From positions 1-64,000 of the forward strand of contig NZ_BMTQ01000019.1 of assembly GCF_014649755.1 (NCBI RefSeq): a DNA stretch of 64,000 bases, written 5' to 3'. Positions 50,752-60,215 of this stretch are shown here, one piece after another. This DNA is from Streptomyces litmocidini (lineage in GTDB: Bacteria; Actinomycetota; Actinomycetes; Streptomycetales; Streptomycetaceae). Below the pieces are notes generated by a model that was given only the letters and a program-made list of their open reading frames with translations, ran no database searches and was not told where the DNA came from. How positions within the stretch are numbered: the first letter of the stretch is position 1; each line of letters opens with the position of its first letter. The translations under genes and the position numbers were made by a program.

Positions 50752-51138
50752 ATGAACGATCAAGGCAGGCGCCGACTGGGCGTCCTCGTCGGCGTGGGCC
50801 TCGCCTGCGGCCTGCTGCCCGGGATCACCCTGGGCGGCACGGAGACCATGGACAAGGTCCTCGCCGTCCTGATGGCGGCCCTCGTCATGACGATCGCCAC
50901 CCAGCTGATCTTCGTCGGCCCCTCGGGCCGCGTCCCGCTCCCCGCCCTCCTGGCCTTCGGCCTCGCCGGCTTCGTCCAGGACGCCCTGATCTGGTGGCTG
51001 CTGTCCTGGCTGGGCCCGAAGATCGGCCACCTGCACGTCGAGGGCCTCGGGACGATCCTCCTCGCGGCCCTGATCACCCGGGCGACGGTGCTGCTCCTGT
51101 CCCAGCTGCCCCCGGCCGTGGAGACGGCCGGGGACTGA
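50752..51138 (+). CDS. Four-helix membrane protein, possibly phage-holin-like
   Basis: A 128-aa protein of about four hydrophobic helices (VLVGVGLACGLLPGITLGG, VLAVLMAALVMTIATQLIFV, ALLAFGLAGFVQDALIWWLLSWL, TILLAALITRATVLLLSQL). The last two with LLSWL...HVEGLGTILLAALI resemble the holin_4_2 family of small envelope proteins. No lysis genes are near, so a phage role is unlikely. It lies just after tRNA-Cys. Confidence 0.65.
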   Translation: MNDQGRRRLGVLVGVGLACGLLPGITLGGTETMDKVLAVLMAALVMTIATQLIFVGPSGRVPLPALLAFGLAGFVQDALIWWLLSWLGPKIGHLHVEGLGTILLAALITRATVLLLSQLPPAVETAGD

Positions 51139-51163
51139 GCGCCTCCTGCCGCTCCCCGCGTTC

Positions 51164-51838
51164 TCAGGGCAGCGACTTCTCCGGCAGGGTGACCTTCTCG
51201 GCGCACCCGAGCAGCTTCCGGGTGCTTTCCACGAGCGCCTTCAGCAGCTGGTCCGCGGACACGGACCGGGCCGTGCGGCCCGTGTCGGACACGGAGACCT
51301 GGAGCGGCAGCCCCTCGCCCTGCCCGGCCCGGGTGCCGGGGACCGTGCACGGCATGACGAGGGGAGAGCCGCCGCCGATCTCCTCGCGGCGGTCGAGATA
51401 GGCCCCCTTCGCCACCTCGCGGAACTCGCGCACGTGCTTCCCCTTGGTCACAAAGGCCACGTCGTACATCGACCAGCCGACCGTGGCGATGACCCACGCT
51501 TCCTTCCCGTCGACCCGGCCCTCGATCTGGCAGGGCCGGAAGGTCGTGCGCGAGAGCCTGTCCGTGTCGGGATCCCAGTCCTGCGCCTCCGCGAGCATCC
51601 GCTCCTTCATCTCGGCGAGCGAGCGGTCGTGCGGCTGGAAACCCTTCCCGAGGTCGGCCCGGAGCGCCTCGACGTTCTGCTCCCCGAACACCTTCTCGCA
51701 GTTCTTCAGAGCGGCCGGGGGCACGGCCCCCGTACGCTCCTCCCGCCCGCCGTCCCCGTCGTCGGAGCACCCGCCCAGGACCAGGGCCGCTGTCAGGGTG
51801 CCGGCGACGATCCCCGACAGCCTCCGTGTCTTGCTCAC
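51164..51838 (-). CDS. Lipoprotein coupled to the 773-aa WXG-type protein
   Basis: A 224-aa lipoprotein. The GTG start gives SKTRRLSGIVAGTLTAALVLGGC with a lipobox LGGC; a slightly earlier in-frame start overlaps the upstream gene. The mature domain has conserved-looking cysteines (NCEKVFG, RPCQIEG, MPCTVPG and LLGCAEK) that may form disulfides. It starts 11 bp after the stop of the WXG-type protein gene. Its position and size match those of two lipoproteins of the second cassette. No named family is recognised. Confidence 0.78.
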   Translation of the reverse strand: MSKTRRLSGIVAGTLTAALVLGGCSDDGDGGREERTGAVPPAALKNCEKVFGEQNVEALRADLGKGFQPHDRSLAEMKERMLAEAQDWDPDTDRLSRTTFRPCQIEGRVDGKEAWVIATVGWSMYDVAFVTKGKHVREFREVAKGAYLDRREEIGGGSPLVMPCTVPGTRAGQGEGLPLQVSVSDTGRTARSVSADQLLKALVESTRKLLGCAEKVTLPEKSLP

Positions 51839-51849
51839 TGCCCGCCGCC

Positions 51850-54171
51850 TCACTTGTTCGCGGTAAGGTCACCGACGCTCTTCGCGCCCGCGTTGTACGA
51901 GTCCTCGATCTCGCGGATCAGTTCCTGCCGCTCGGCCTGTGTCAGCCCCTGCGTCTCGGCGACGTTGAGGGCGGGCACAACCACGGCGCGCTGGCCTGCC
52001 TGGCGGGCTTCCACGACGGCGGAGTCCGCGTCGTCATCATTCTTGTACTCGTTGTCCTTGAGGTACTGCAGGGTGTCCGAGGCGTAGTCCGTGCTGATCG
52101 CGGAACCGACGGTATCCATGATGATCGGGACCGCGGTCGTTGCCACGAGTCCCGCGGCGGGCCCGAGCACCACGGCGGAGCCGACGCCCACCACTGCGGC
52201 GACACCGCCGCTGACGGCGGACTTCCGCCACTCGGCCTGCTTCTCCATCTCCAGGTTCTTGGCCTCCTCCTGGTCCTTGAACTCCAGGGAGATGGCGTCG
52301 ATCCGCGACTCGTCGAGGATGCCGTGCAGCTTGGTCGAGTTGTGGAGGAAGGTGAGCTGGGAGTCCTTGTCCCCCTCCAGCGCCTTGAGGCCTCCGGCCT
52401 CGAAGACCTGCTGCGCGGCGGAGAGCGTCTTGTACCCGTCCTCGTCGCCCGCGACGGCGTTCATGAACCGGAGGCTGGCGCCCTCGCCGAAGTCCGTGCG
52501 CGAGCTTCCGTCGCTGCTCGTGCCGAAGAGCTTGTCCCGGCCGAGGGCGTCTCCGGAATCGCCGAAGTTGTACGTGGAGTAGTTCAGGTCGTCGATGTAC
52601 GCCGCGCCCATCCGCCCCAGGCTGTCCATCAGCGGCTTGTGCTGTTCGCGGAGCTCGGTGTTCGTCCCGTACGAGTCGATCACCTGCTTCATGATCTCGG
52701 CGGACTTCTCGTCGCGGTGCAGCTGGGGGCTGGGGTCGTCCCAGCCGTGGCCCGTGGTCGCCGCCTCCAGGGCGTGGCCGAGGGCGTCCGGCATGTACTC
52801 CGCGGTCTTCTTCCAGTCGTCCGGGTTGTGCCCCTCGATGTCGGGGAAGAACTCGTACTCCTTGTTCTGGAAGTGGTCCAGGTAGCTCTTCTGGATCCCG
52901 TCCTTCTTCGGGTCCAGGTCCACCGTCCCGCCAAGACTGCCGTCCTGGTTGTACGACGTCGGCTCCTTCGAGAAGAAGTCCTTCGCCGCCTCCGGGCTGT
53001 GCCCCAGCGCCTCCAGCATCGAGATCATCGGGTCGAAGCCGGAGCCGTTGACGCCCGAGGGGTTGTACTGGTTCTTGAGCCAGCCGCCGCCGAGCGGCTT
53101 GCTGTTGGCGAAGAGGTACGGGTCCTTCGCGTGGAGCTGGGTGACGTGTTCCGCGATCGGGACCAGGAACTTCTTGTCGTAGTCGCCGTAGCGCATGATG
53201 CCGCCGAGCAACTGGTAGCCGAAGGCGGGGTTGTTGTCGTACTTGGCGAGGGGGATGCGCTCCGTGCCGAGCTTGCGCATGTCCGCCGACCACTTGTCGG
53301 TCCACGCGTCGCCGCCCTGCGTGGCCGTCGCCAGGTTGAGCCCCATGTTCTTCTGGAGCTCCTGGACGTCGGCCAGGCGCTGCTTGTCGACCTTCGAGTA
53401 GTCGTACGTGTCCGTGGAGAGCTGGCCGAAGAACTCCAGCGCCCCCTTCGGGCCCATGCCGTCGTAGAAGGTCCGGGAGAACTCCTTGGAGCCGCTGTTG
53501 TCCTTCAGCAGTTCGTTGAGGCGCATCAGCTCCTCGTGCGAGATGTCCCGGCCCTTCTTGGCGAGGTCGACGGCGCGCTGCGCCTCCTCGGCGTCGAGGC
53601 TGGTGTACTTCGGGGCGCTGAAGTTGTGCCGGTCCGCGGTGACGTCGGCCTTGAGCGCGTTGGAGCAGGACACGTCGGCGTCGTCGCAGGTCTCGACGAT
53701 CGCGTCGATCCGCCGCTGCATCGCCTCGATGTCGGCGCGCTCCTTGCGGACCATCTCCTGGAAGTCGGGGTCGTGCCGCATCCCCTGGTCCTTGGTCTGC
53801 GACAGCGGCTCGACGGCCTCGACCGTGCCGTCGGACTTCACCCGGAAGCCCTTGGCGGGGGCCTCGGTCTCGACGATCTTCTTGAGTTCGTCCTTCGCCT
53901 TCTTGAAGGCGTTGTAGCCGTCCTCCAGGACCTTGTGGATGCCGTCGGCCTCCTTGGCGGCGTCGCCGAACTCCTTCGCCGTCTTGTCCACGAAGGGCTT
54001 GGTGACCTCGGCGTTCACCCCGCGCCAGTAGTCGTCCCTGGCCTTCGCGGCCATCGTCGACTGCGCGTCCTGGGCGAGGGTGTCGAGCTTGCCCTTCATC
54101 GCGGCCCAGTCGTCGGCCGCGGCCTTCATCTTGTCGAGCGGCGCCTGGTAGACGTTGTCGAAAGTCAGCAC
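51850..54171 (-). CDS. 773-aa WXG-motif protein with C-terminal membrane-active segments, cassette 1
   Basis: It starts at GTG with an N-terminal four-helix-like region bearing Trp49-Arg-Gly51 (a WXG motif) and DKTAKEFGDAAKEADGIHKVL, as in ESX/LXG-type secreted proteins. A large acidic middle has LEALGHSPEAAKDFF, DALGHALEAATTGH and DSLGRMGAAYIDDLN. Near residues 660-705 are two hydrophobic segments (SGGVAAVVGVGSAVVL and AGLVATTAVPIIM). From memory it resembles the uncharacterised family DUF6571. Its partner lies 15 bp upstream and a lipoprotein follows. The function is unknown; a secreted effector or envelope protein is inferred. Confidence 0.82.
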   Translation of the reverse strand: MLTFDNVYQAPLDKMKAAADDWAAMKGKLDTLAQDAQSTMAAKARDDYWRGVNAEVTKPFVDKTAKEFGDAAKEADGIHKVLEDGYNAFKKAKDELKKIVETEAPAKGFRVKSDGTVEAVEPLSQTKDQGMRHDPDFQEMVRKERADIEAMQRRIDAIVETCDDADVSCSNALKADVTADRHNFSAPKYTSLDAEEAQRAVDLAKKGRDISHEELMRLNELLKDNSGSKEFSRTFYDGMGPKGALEFFGQLSTDTYDYSKVDKQRLADVQELQKNMGLNLATATQGGDAWTDKWSADMRKLGTERIPLAKYDNNPAFGYQLLGGIMRYGDYDKKFLVPIAEHVTQLHAKDPYLFANSKPLGGGWLKNQYNPSGVNGSGFDPMISMLEALGHSPEAAKDFFSKEPTSYNQDGSLGGTVDLDPKKDGIQKSYLDHFQNKEYEFFPDIEGHNPDDWKKTAEYMPDALGHALEAATTGHGWDDPSPQLHRDEKSAEIMKQVIDSYGTNTELREQHKPLMDSLGRMGAAYIDDLNYSTYNFGDSGDALGRDKLFGTSSDGSSRTDFGEGASLRFMNAVAGDEDGYKTLSAAQQVFEAGGLKALEGDKDSQLTFLHNSTKLHGILDESRIDAISLEFKDQEEAKNLEMEKQAEWRKSAVSGGVAAVVGVGSAVVLGPAAGLVATTAVPIIMDTVGSAISTDYASDTLQYLKDNEYKNDDDADSAVVEARQAGQRAVVVPALNVAETQGLTQAERQELIREIEDSYNAGAKSVGDLTANK

Positions 54172-54186
54172 AGCAGGTCCCCCGCC

Positions 54187-54615
54187 CTACTTGAGGTACT
54201 CGTTGATCCTGGACGCCGAGAGGGCGGCCGCGATGTCCGCCTCTTCCTCGGCGTGCGAAGCCGCGCTGTAGTCCAGGTGGTTGGAGATGTTGGCGCAGGC
54301 GTCGAGCAGCGTGTTCAGCTGCGAGCTCCACGTCTCCTGGACGGTCGTCAGCGCGGCTCCGGTGAGGAAGCCGTGGCTGGACAGGCCCGCACCCGCCTCC
54401 GTCGTGCTCGTACGGGCGTGGTTGCCGTCCTTGACCAGCCGGCCGTGCAGGGCGTACGCGGCGCTGCCGATGGCGCCGAGCTTGTCCTGGTCGACGCTCA
54501 GGTCGGCGTTGCCCCCGCCGCCACCGCCGGGTTCGGGGGCGACCTGATTGAGCCTCATGTCCACGTTGGCCGTCGACGCGGTCCGTACGGACGCCCACTC
54601 CTGATCGAACGACAT
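54187..54615 (-). CDS. ESX-like small helical partner protein, cassette 1
   Basis: A 142-aa helical protein. A Gly-rich loop (GGGGGG, about 30-35) separates a short N-terminal part from two long helices, with Trp96 in the turn TWSSQLN, at the place of a WXG motif. The C-terminal tail is acidic (HAEEEADIAAAL). It is the first gene of the operon partner-WXG protein-lipoprotein and has GGGGGAGAG before its ATG. It is probably a type VII-like secretion partner or chaperone. Confidence 0.75.
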   Translation of the reverse strand: MSFDQEWASVRTASTANVDMRLNQVAPEPGGGGGGNADLSVDQDKLGAIGSAAYALHGRLVKDGNHARTSTTEAGAGLSSHGFLTGAALTTVQETWSSQLNTLLDACANISNHLDYSAASHAEEEADIAAALSASRINEYLK

Positions 54616-54771
54616 GCTCTCCCCCGCTGCTTCCGTGACCGCGTGACGGTGATCATTCCGGCTTCGCCCCAGCAAGTTCCACGGCCGGGGAAGCACCGCG
54701 ATCCTAGCCTCCGCGCCCCCGTTCGAGCTCTGCTCTCCCGGGAAATATGGCATGTGCGAGATCATCACGGC

Positions 54772-54785
54772 GTACCCGCGGGTAC
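54772..54785. promoter_or_regulatory. Perfect 14-bp palindrome in the divergent promoter region
   Basis: gtacccgcgggtac lies in the 329-bp gap between the divergent ESX-like partner and pseudokinase genes and could be a shared operator. The rest of the gap has no supported gene. Confidence 0.45.
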
Positions 54786-54944
54786 TTCGCCTTCGCAACT
54801 CGGACAGCCCGGACGTTCCAGACCGCAACCGCCCGGCCCGGACCGGGCCGCCGCTGTCCCTGGCACGGGCCCTCTCCTCCCGTCTCGATAGGCTCGTCCC
54901 GCCTCCGTCGTCACGGGGTGCCGGAACGACGGGGGGACGCACAC

Positions 54945-55877
54945 GTGGAACAGTCGCGCACGAGGGAGGGATCCGCGCGCCGGATCGGCCCGTACCGGCT
55001 GATCACCCGCCTCGATCCGCCCGACCGGCCCGACCGGCCCGACCGGCCCGGCTCCGCCGTCCCCTGCCGCCGTTTCATCGCCCGTACGGGTGACGGCGAG
55101 CGCACGGTCCTCCTGAGCGCCCCGCTGCCCGGCGCCGACCCGGCCCGCTTCGCCGCGGAGGCCGACGCGGCCCGCCGCCTCCTCGGCGCCTGGATCGCGC
55201 CGGTGACGGACCTGGCCGCCCCGGGCGAAACCCCCTGGTACGCGACCCCCTACCTCCCTGCGCTCCCCCTCCCCGTGGCCCTCGCCGTCCACGGCGGGCC
55301 GCTGCCCGAGGCGACCGTACGGGCCGTGGGCAGCGCCCTCGCCGAGGCGCTCGCCGCCGCACACGCCCAGGGCCTCACGCACGCCGGAGTCTCCCCCGCC
55401 GCGGTCCTGCTCACCGCCGACGGCCCCCGGCTGACCTGCTTCGGCGCGGTACGGGCCGCCTCGGCCGACGGTGAGCGGCGCACCGGCCTCCCGGGCCTGG
55501 ACCCGGGCTCCCTCGCACCCGAGCAGGCGACCGGCGGCCGCCCGCGCCCCCCGGGCGACGTCCACGCCCTCGGCGCCGTCCTCGCGTACGCCGCGACCGG
55601 CCACACCGTGCCCGAACGTGACGAACTCCCGGCCGGGCTCAGGCCCGTGACCTCCTCCTGCCTGGCGCGCGACCCCGCGGACCGCCCGACCGCCGCCGAC
55701 CTGACGACGGCCCTCGCACCGCCCACCCCGCACCGGACGGTCCTCGACACGGCCGGCGCCCTGTTCACGCCCGGCTGGCTGCCGGGCCGGGTGGTGGCGG
55801 CGCTGGCCCGCCAGTCGTCCGAACTCCTCGCGGCCGAACTCCCCGCCGACGCCCCCGACACCCCCTCCCGGACCTGA
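54945..55877 (+). CDS. Protein kinase-like protein lacking catalytic residues (pseudokinase)
   Basis: A 310-aa protein with a kinase fold: IGPYRLITRLD at the N-lobe start, TEAL-like helices and APEQATGG with GDVHALGAVLAYAATGH as the C-lobe. The glycine loop is replaced by a DRPDRPDRP repeat, the ATP lysine is gone, and HRDLKPxN becomes HAGVSPAAV (146-154). DFG becomes CFG (165-167). Activity is therefore unlikely. GTG start. It lies 4 bp before an intact kinase, so a regulatory partnership is probable. Confidence 0.85.
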   Translation: MEQSRTREGSARRIGPYRLITRLDPPDRPDRPDRPGSAVPCRRFIARTGDGERTVLLSAPLPGADPARFAAEADAARRLLGAWIAPVTDLAAPGETPWYATPYLPALPLPVALAVHGGPLPEATVRAVGSALAEALAAAHAQGLTHAGVSPAAVLLTADGPRLTCFGAVRAASADGERRTGLPGLDPGSLAPEQATGGRPRPPGDVHALGAVLAYAATGHTVPERDELPAGLRPVTSSCLARDPADRPTAADLTTALAPPTPHRTVLDTAGALFTPGWLPGRVVAALARQSSELLAAELPADAPDTPSRT

Positions 55878-55881
55878 CCCC

Positions 55882-58047
55882 ATGCTGTCGCCCCTGACCC
55901 ACGACGACCCGGCCGCCGTCGCCACGTACCGCCTCCTCGCCCGCCTCGGCTCCGGCGGCATGGGCACGGTCTACCTGGCGCGCACGCCCGGCGGCCGCAC
56001 GGTCGCCCTCAAGACCGTGCACGCGCGCCTGGCCACCGACCCGGCCTTCCGCAGCCGCTTCCGCCTGGAGACGGACGCGGCACGGATCATCGGCGCGCGG
56101 CACGGAGCGGCCGTCGTCGACGCCGACCCGCTGGCCGAGACACCGTGGCTGGCCACCGAGTACGTCCTGGGGCCGCCGCTCGACGACGCCGTCGCGCTCG
56201 GGGGCCCGCTCCCCGAACCGACCGTCCGCGCCCTCGGCGCCGCACTCGCCGGGGCCCTCGCCCAGCTGCACTCCTCGGACGTGGTCCACCGCGACCTGAA
56301 GCCCTCGAACGTCCTCGTCACCGCGTACGGCCCGAAGGTCATCGACTTCGGCATCGCCCGCGCGGCCGGCGACGACCACCTCACCCGCACGGGGGCGGCG
56401 GCCGGCACGCCCGCCTTCATGTCGCCGGAGCAGGCGAGCGGCGAGGAACACACCGCGGCGGGCGACGTGTTCGCCCTGGCCGGCGTCCTCGTCTTCGCCG
56501 CCACCGGCCACGGCCCCTTCGGCACGGGCTCCCCCGCCGACCTCCTCTACCGCGTCCGCCACGCCGAACCCGACCTCACCGGCGTCCCGGAAGCCCTCGT
56601 ACCCCTCCTGACGGCCTGCCTGTCCAAGGACCCGTCGTCCCGCCCCACCACGGGCACCCTGACGGAACACCTCCACGACGGCCACGGCGACTTCGCGGAC
56701 CACCTGCCGCCCCTCCTCCTCGCCGACATCGCCCGCCGTGCGACGGACGTCTGGCTGCACACGCCCCACCGCCTGCCGGCACCGGCGGGATCCGCCGTGT
56801 CCGAGACCGTTTCCCACACCCCGCTCTCACGCCGCCGCGCCCTCCTCCTGGGCGGCGGCTCCGTGCTGGGCCTCGCGGGCGCGGGGGCGGGGGCGTGGAC
56901 GTGGCTGAGCGCGCGGGACGACGCCGGGAGCAATCCGCCCACCGCGGGTCCGACCGCCGTCCCGGCCGCGACGGCGACGGCGGGGGACGGGGCGCCGGCG
57001 GCGCTGTGGCGGGGGGAGCACCTGGACAGCGGGGAGAGCATCACTCCGCTGCTCGCGGGGGACGTCGTGGGGTTCGCGGGGACGGCGGCGTTCCGGGCAC
57101 TGAACACCTCGAAGGGCACCGAACTGTGGGCCGACAGGACCCCGCAGCCGAACCAGATCACCACGGACGGAACGTACTTCTACACGACCGGGCGCCCCAA
57201 CGACGGCACCGTCGCGCTGCAGATCCGCACGCTCGCGCCCCGCACCGGCAAAGAGGCGGCCCGGTCCATCGAGCTCAAGGGCTTCGAAGGCTCCCGATTC
57301 GGCACGAACGTCCTCACCGCGTCCGGCGGGCGGCTCTACGCCACCTCCCACATCGATGACGGAGGGTCCGGCAACCACACCGGCCGGTACCTGATCTCCG
57401 TCGACCTGCGCACGGGCAAGGAAGTCTGGCGGCAGCCGTCCACGTGGGACGACTCCCGCCTCTGGCTCTCCCGAATCGTCGGCGGCCTGCTGCTCCTCGC
57501 CAAGAACAGCGGCGACCTCAAATCGTTCGACCTCCAGGTACGGGACGTGCGCACCGGGCGCCGACTGTGGCTGCGGAGCATCCCGCTCGAGGACTCCCTG
57601 CACTACCGGCCCGGCCAGCTCGCGACCGACGACCGGCACGTGTACCTCGGCGGTGACCGCCTCCGGGCGCTGCGTCTCGCCGACGGCGCCGTCGCCTGGG
57701 AACACGGCAAGGGCTCCTCTTTCGGATTGCCGGCCGTCTCGGGCGGTCTCGTCCACGCCAACGAGGCCGGCCGCGGTCTCGTGGTCGTCAGCGCCGACAG
57801 GGGTGCCGAGCGCTGGGAGGAGGCGCCCTCGGGCCGCAGCCTGTCCCCCGAACTCACCAGTGTCCCGGTGGTCGGAACGAAATACGTGTACGCCCCCGTC
57901 CGGGGCGGACTGAGCGCGGTCGACCGGACGACCCGCCGTTCGGCCTGGGTGTTCCCGACGGACGCGACCCGGTACGTCGTCGACAGAACGCGGGCCCGGA
58001 TCCTCGGGGCGGGGGCGTTGTCCGTCGTGGCCGTTCCGTTCGCCTGA
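55882..58047 (+). CDS. Transmembrane serine/threonine kinase with PQQ-type beta-propeller, first
   Basis: A 721-aa kinase. The catalytic features are complete: glycine loop GSGGMG (23-28), Lys44, HRDLKPSN (136-143) and DFG (155-157). Residues 319-342 form the membrane helix, immediately preceded by SRRR, a twin-arginine-like motif. The C-terminal ~350 residues have repeats of the type ...VDLRTGKEVWRQ, RTGRRLWLRS and ADGAVAWEH, marking a PQQ-like propeller outside the membrane. It probably senses an external signal. Targets are unknown. Confidence 0.92.
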   Translation: MLSPLTHDDPAAVATYRLLARLGSGGMGTVYLARTPGGRTVALKTVHARLATDPAFRSRFRLETDAARIIGARHGAAVVDADPLAETPWLATEYVLGPPLDDAVALGGPLPEPTVRALGAALAGALAQLHSSDVVHRDLKPSNVLVTAYGPKVIDFGIARAAGDDHLTRTGAAAGTPAFMSPEQASGEEHTAAGDVFALAGVLVFAATGHGPFGTGSPADLLYRVRHAEPDLTGVPEALVPLLTACLSKDPSSRPTTGTLTEHLHDGHGDFADHLPPLLLADIARRATDVWLHTPHRLPAPAGSAVSETVSHTPLSRRRALLLGGGSVLGLAGAGAGAWTWLSARDDAGSNPPTAGPTAVPAATATAGDGAPAALWRGEHLDSGESITPLLAGDVVGFAGTAAFRALNTSKGTELWADRTPQPNQITTDGTYFYTTGRPNDGTVALQIRTLAPRTGKEAARSIELKGFEGSRFGTNVLTASGGRLYATSHIDDGGSGNHTGRYLISVDLRTGKEVWRQPSTWDDSRLWLSRIVGGLLLLAKNSGDLKSFDLQVRDVRTGRRLWLRSIPLEDSLHYRPGQLATDDRHVYLGGDRLRALRLADGAVAWEHGKGSSFGLPAVSGGLVHANEAGRGLVVVSADRGAERWEEAPSGRSLSPELTSVPVVGTKYVYAPVRGGLSAVDRTTRRSAWVFPTDATRYVVDRTRARILGAGALSVVAVPFA

Positions 58048-58097
58048 TCCCGTCCCGGCCCAAGCCCTCGCACCTCGTCGACCCGGAAAGCAGCCTC

Positions 58098-60203
58098 GTG
58101 ACCCCACAGCCCCTCGCCGCCGGCGACCCGCTCCGACTCGGTCCGTACCGCCTGCTCGGCGTCCTCGGCGAGGGCGGCATGGGCAAGGTGTACGTCGGCC
58201 GGGACGGCACCGGTACGACCGCGGCCGTCAAGGTCCTGCGCCCCGAACTCGCCCACGACCGGCACCTCGCGCAGCGGTTCGTCCGCGAGGCCGACGTGGC
58301 GCGGGCCGTCACGAGCAAGGGCGTGGCGCGGGTCCTCGGCGCGCAGACGGAGGGCGGACGGCCGTGGATCGCCGCCGAGTTCCTCGCCGGTCCGACGCTC
58401 GACGAGGCCGTCCGCGCGTACGGCCCGATGGACGTGCCGGCGGTCCGCGCCCTCGCCGCCCGGCTGGCCCGCACGCTGCACGACATCCACGCGGCCGGCC
58501 TGGTCCATCGCGACCTCAAGCCCGCGAACATCGTGCTCACCTCCACCGGTCCCCGGATCATCGACTTCGGCATCGCCCGCCCCGAGCACGGCCTCACGCT
58601 CACGACGACGGGCCAGATCCCGGTCACGCCGGGGTACGGGGCTCCCGAACAGGTCCTCGGACAGCGCGTCGGCCCGGTGTCGGACGTGTTCTCGCTCGGC
58701 GCGGTCCTCGCGTACGCGGCGAGCGGGCGGCGCGCCTTCGACGGCGCGCACGTGGCCGCGGTCCAGTACGAGGTCGTGCACGGGGCACCGGACCTGAGCC
58801 TGGTGCCGCCGGAGCTCCGGGAGCTGATCGGCCCGTGCCTGGCGAAGGACCCGGCGTTCCGCCCGGCTCCCCCGCGGATCGCGGAGGCCTTCGCCCCGCC
58901 GAAGGGCGCCGTCCGCGCCTGGCGCAAGGGCCCGCTGGCCGAGGACATCAAGCGGCGCGAGACGGCCACGAAGCGTCTGGCCGCGCCCGAGGACACCGCC
59001 GTACCGTCCTCGTCGCCGTCCCGGCGCCGCTTCCTCACGACGACGGCGGCCGGTGTGGCCGTGCTCGGCGCGGGCACCGGGGCCGGGGCCTGGTGGCTGA
59101 ACCGGGAGCGGTCCCCGACCGCCGACGTGCCGCCGGCCGTGGCGGCCCCGGAGGCGGCCTTCGCCTCCCTCATCGACAGCGAGCCAGGCAAAGCCCCGAA
59201 AGCCCTATGGGGCCCTCTGGACGTCACCGTCCCGCGCGGGAGCCTCCCCCTGCCCGTGCGGGACGTGCTGATCGTGCAGGCGAGGACGGGCGGCCTGCTG
59301 GCCCTGTCCGTCACGGACGGCAAGGAACGGTGGCGGGCCGAAGGCATCCGCGCGGACGCTGGTTTCGTCTCCGTCGCCGACCGACTCGTCGTCGGTGCCG
59401 ACGGGAAGGGCGTCCTGAAAGCGTTCGTCGCCTCCACGGGCGCCCCGGTCTGGCAGACCGGCGGCGATGCCGACGACGTCCTCGCCGCCGACGGCACTCA
59501 GGTCTACCTGGTGACGAAGGACAACCGGCTGCGTGCCGTGAACGCCTGGACGCTGGAGACGTCTTGGGAGCGTCCGATGCTCTCCCCCCGTTCCCCCAAA
59601 GGTCCTGCGAAGGCGGCCGCGGGCGGAAAGCGGCTCGTCGTCCACGGCCGAGACGGACAGGTCGACGTCGTCGACACCATGACGGGCACGACCGTGTGGA
59701 AGGTCGAGGGCCAGGGCGTCCACGGCCAGGTCCCCGCGATCGGCGGCAACACCGTCTACCTCGGCGGCCCCAAGCTGATGGCCAGACGCCTGGACGAGGG
59801 CGGCCATCTGTGGTCGAAGGACACGCTCAACTTCGCCAACCGGGAACTGGGCTGGTCCACCCCCACCGTCGACGGAGAATTCGTCGTCGCCATCGACGGC
59901 CACTGGGGCTCCCGCTTCAGCACCCTCGCCACCATCGACATCCCCCACATCGAGTGGTCGGAATTCCTGGATCATCTGCGCAGCACAACCGGTGTCCCCA
60001 CCGCCCCGGCGGTGGAGGGCGAGACGGTGTGGCTGCCCGAACCCGACGGCGGTGCCGTCCGGGTGCTGAGGAGGACCACCGGCAAGAGACTGTTCACCTT
60101 GAGAATGCAGCGTAAGGGCCCCTACCAGCTCGTCAGCGACGCCCACCGCGTCTTCGTCGCACGCGGCGGAGGGATCGCGGCCATGCCGGTCTACGACGAG
60201 TGA
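58098..60203 (+). CDS. Transmembrane serine/threonine kinase with PQQ-type beta-propeller, second
   Basis: A 701-aa kinase of the same design: GEGGMG (24-29), Lys45, HRDLKPAN (137-144) and DFG (156-158). The membrane helix (about 313-333) follows SRRRFLTTTAAG, a strong twin-arginine-like motif. The external propeller has repeats such as VTDGKERWRAEG, ASTGAPVWQTGG and TMTGTTVWKVEG. It starts 50 bp after the first kinase and ends 13 bp from the convergent lipoprotein gene. The two kinases look like a duplication. Confidence 0.92.
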   Translation: MTPQPLAAGDPLRLGPYRLLGVLGEGGMGKVYVGRDGTGTTAAVKVLRPELAHDRHLAQRFVREADVARAVTSKGVARVLGAQTEGGRPWIAAEFLAGPTLDEAVRAYGPMDVPAVRALAARLARTLHDIHAAGLVHRDLKPANIVLTSTGPRIIDFGIARPEHGLTLTTTGQIPVTPGYGAPEQVLGQRVGPVSDVFSLGAVLAYAASGRRAFDGAHVAAVQYEVVHGAPDLSLVPPELRELIGPCLAKDPAFRPAPPRIAEAFAPPKGAVRAWRKGPLAEDIKRRETATKRLAAPEDTAVPSSSPSRRRFLTTTAAGVAVLGAGTGAGAWWLNRERSPTADVPPAVAAPEAAFASLIDSEPGKAPKALWGPLDVTVPRGSLPLPVRDVLIVQARTGGLLALSVTDGKERWRAEGIRADAGFVSVADRLVVGADGKGVLKAFVASTGAPVWQTGGDADDVLAADGTQVYLVTKDNRLRAVNAWTLETSWERPMLSPRSPKGPAKAAAGGKRLVVHGRDGQVDVVDTMTGTTVWKVEGQGVHGQVPAIGGNTVYLGGPKLMARRLDEGGHLWSKDTLNFANRELGWSTPTVDGEFVVAIDGHWGSRFSTLATIDIPHIEWSEFLDHLRSTTGVPTAPAVEGETVWLPEPDGGAVRVLRRTTGKRLFTLRMQRKGPYQLVSDAHRVFVARGGGIAAMPVYDE

Positions 60204-60215
60204 GAGCTCCCGCTC

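Noticed and set aside
50612..51138. tRNA-Cys plus a holin-like gene as a prophage or integrative-element border
   Set aside because: There is no integrase, direct repeat of the tRNA end or phage gene nearby.
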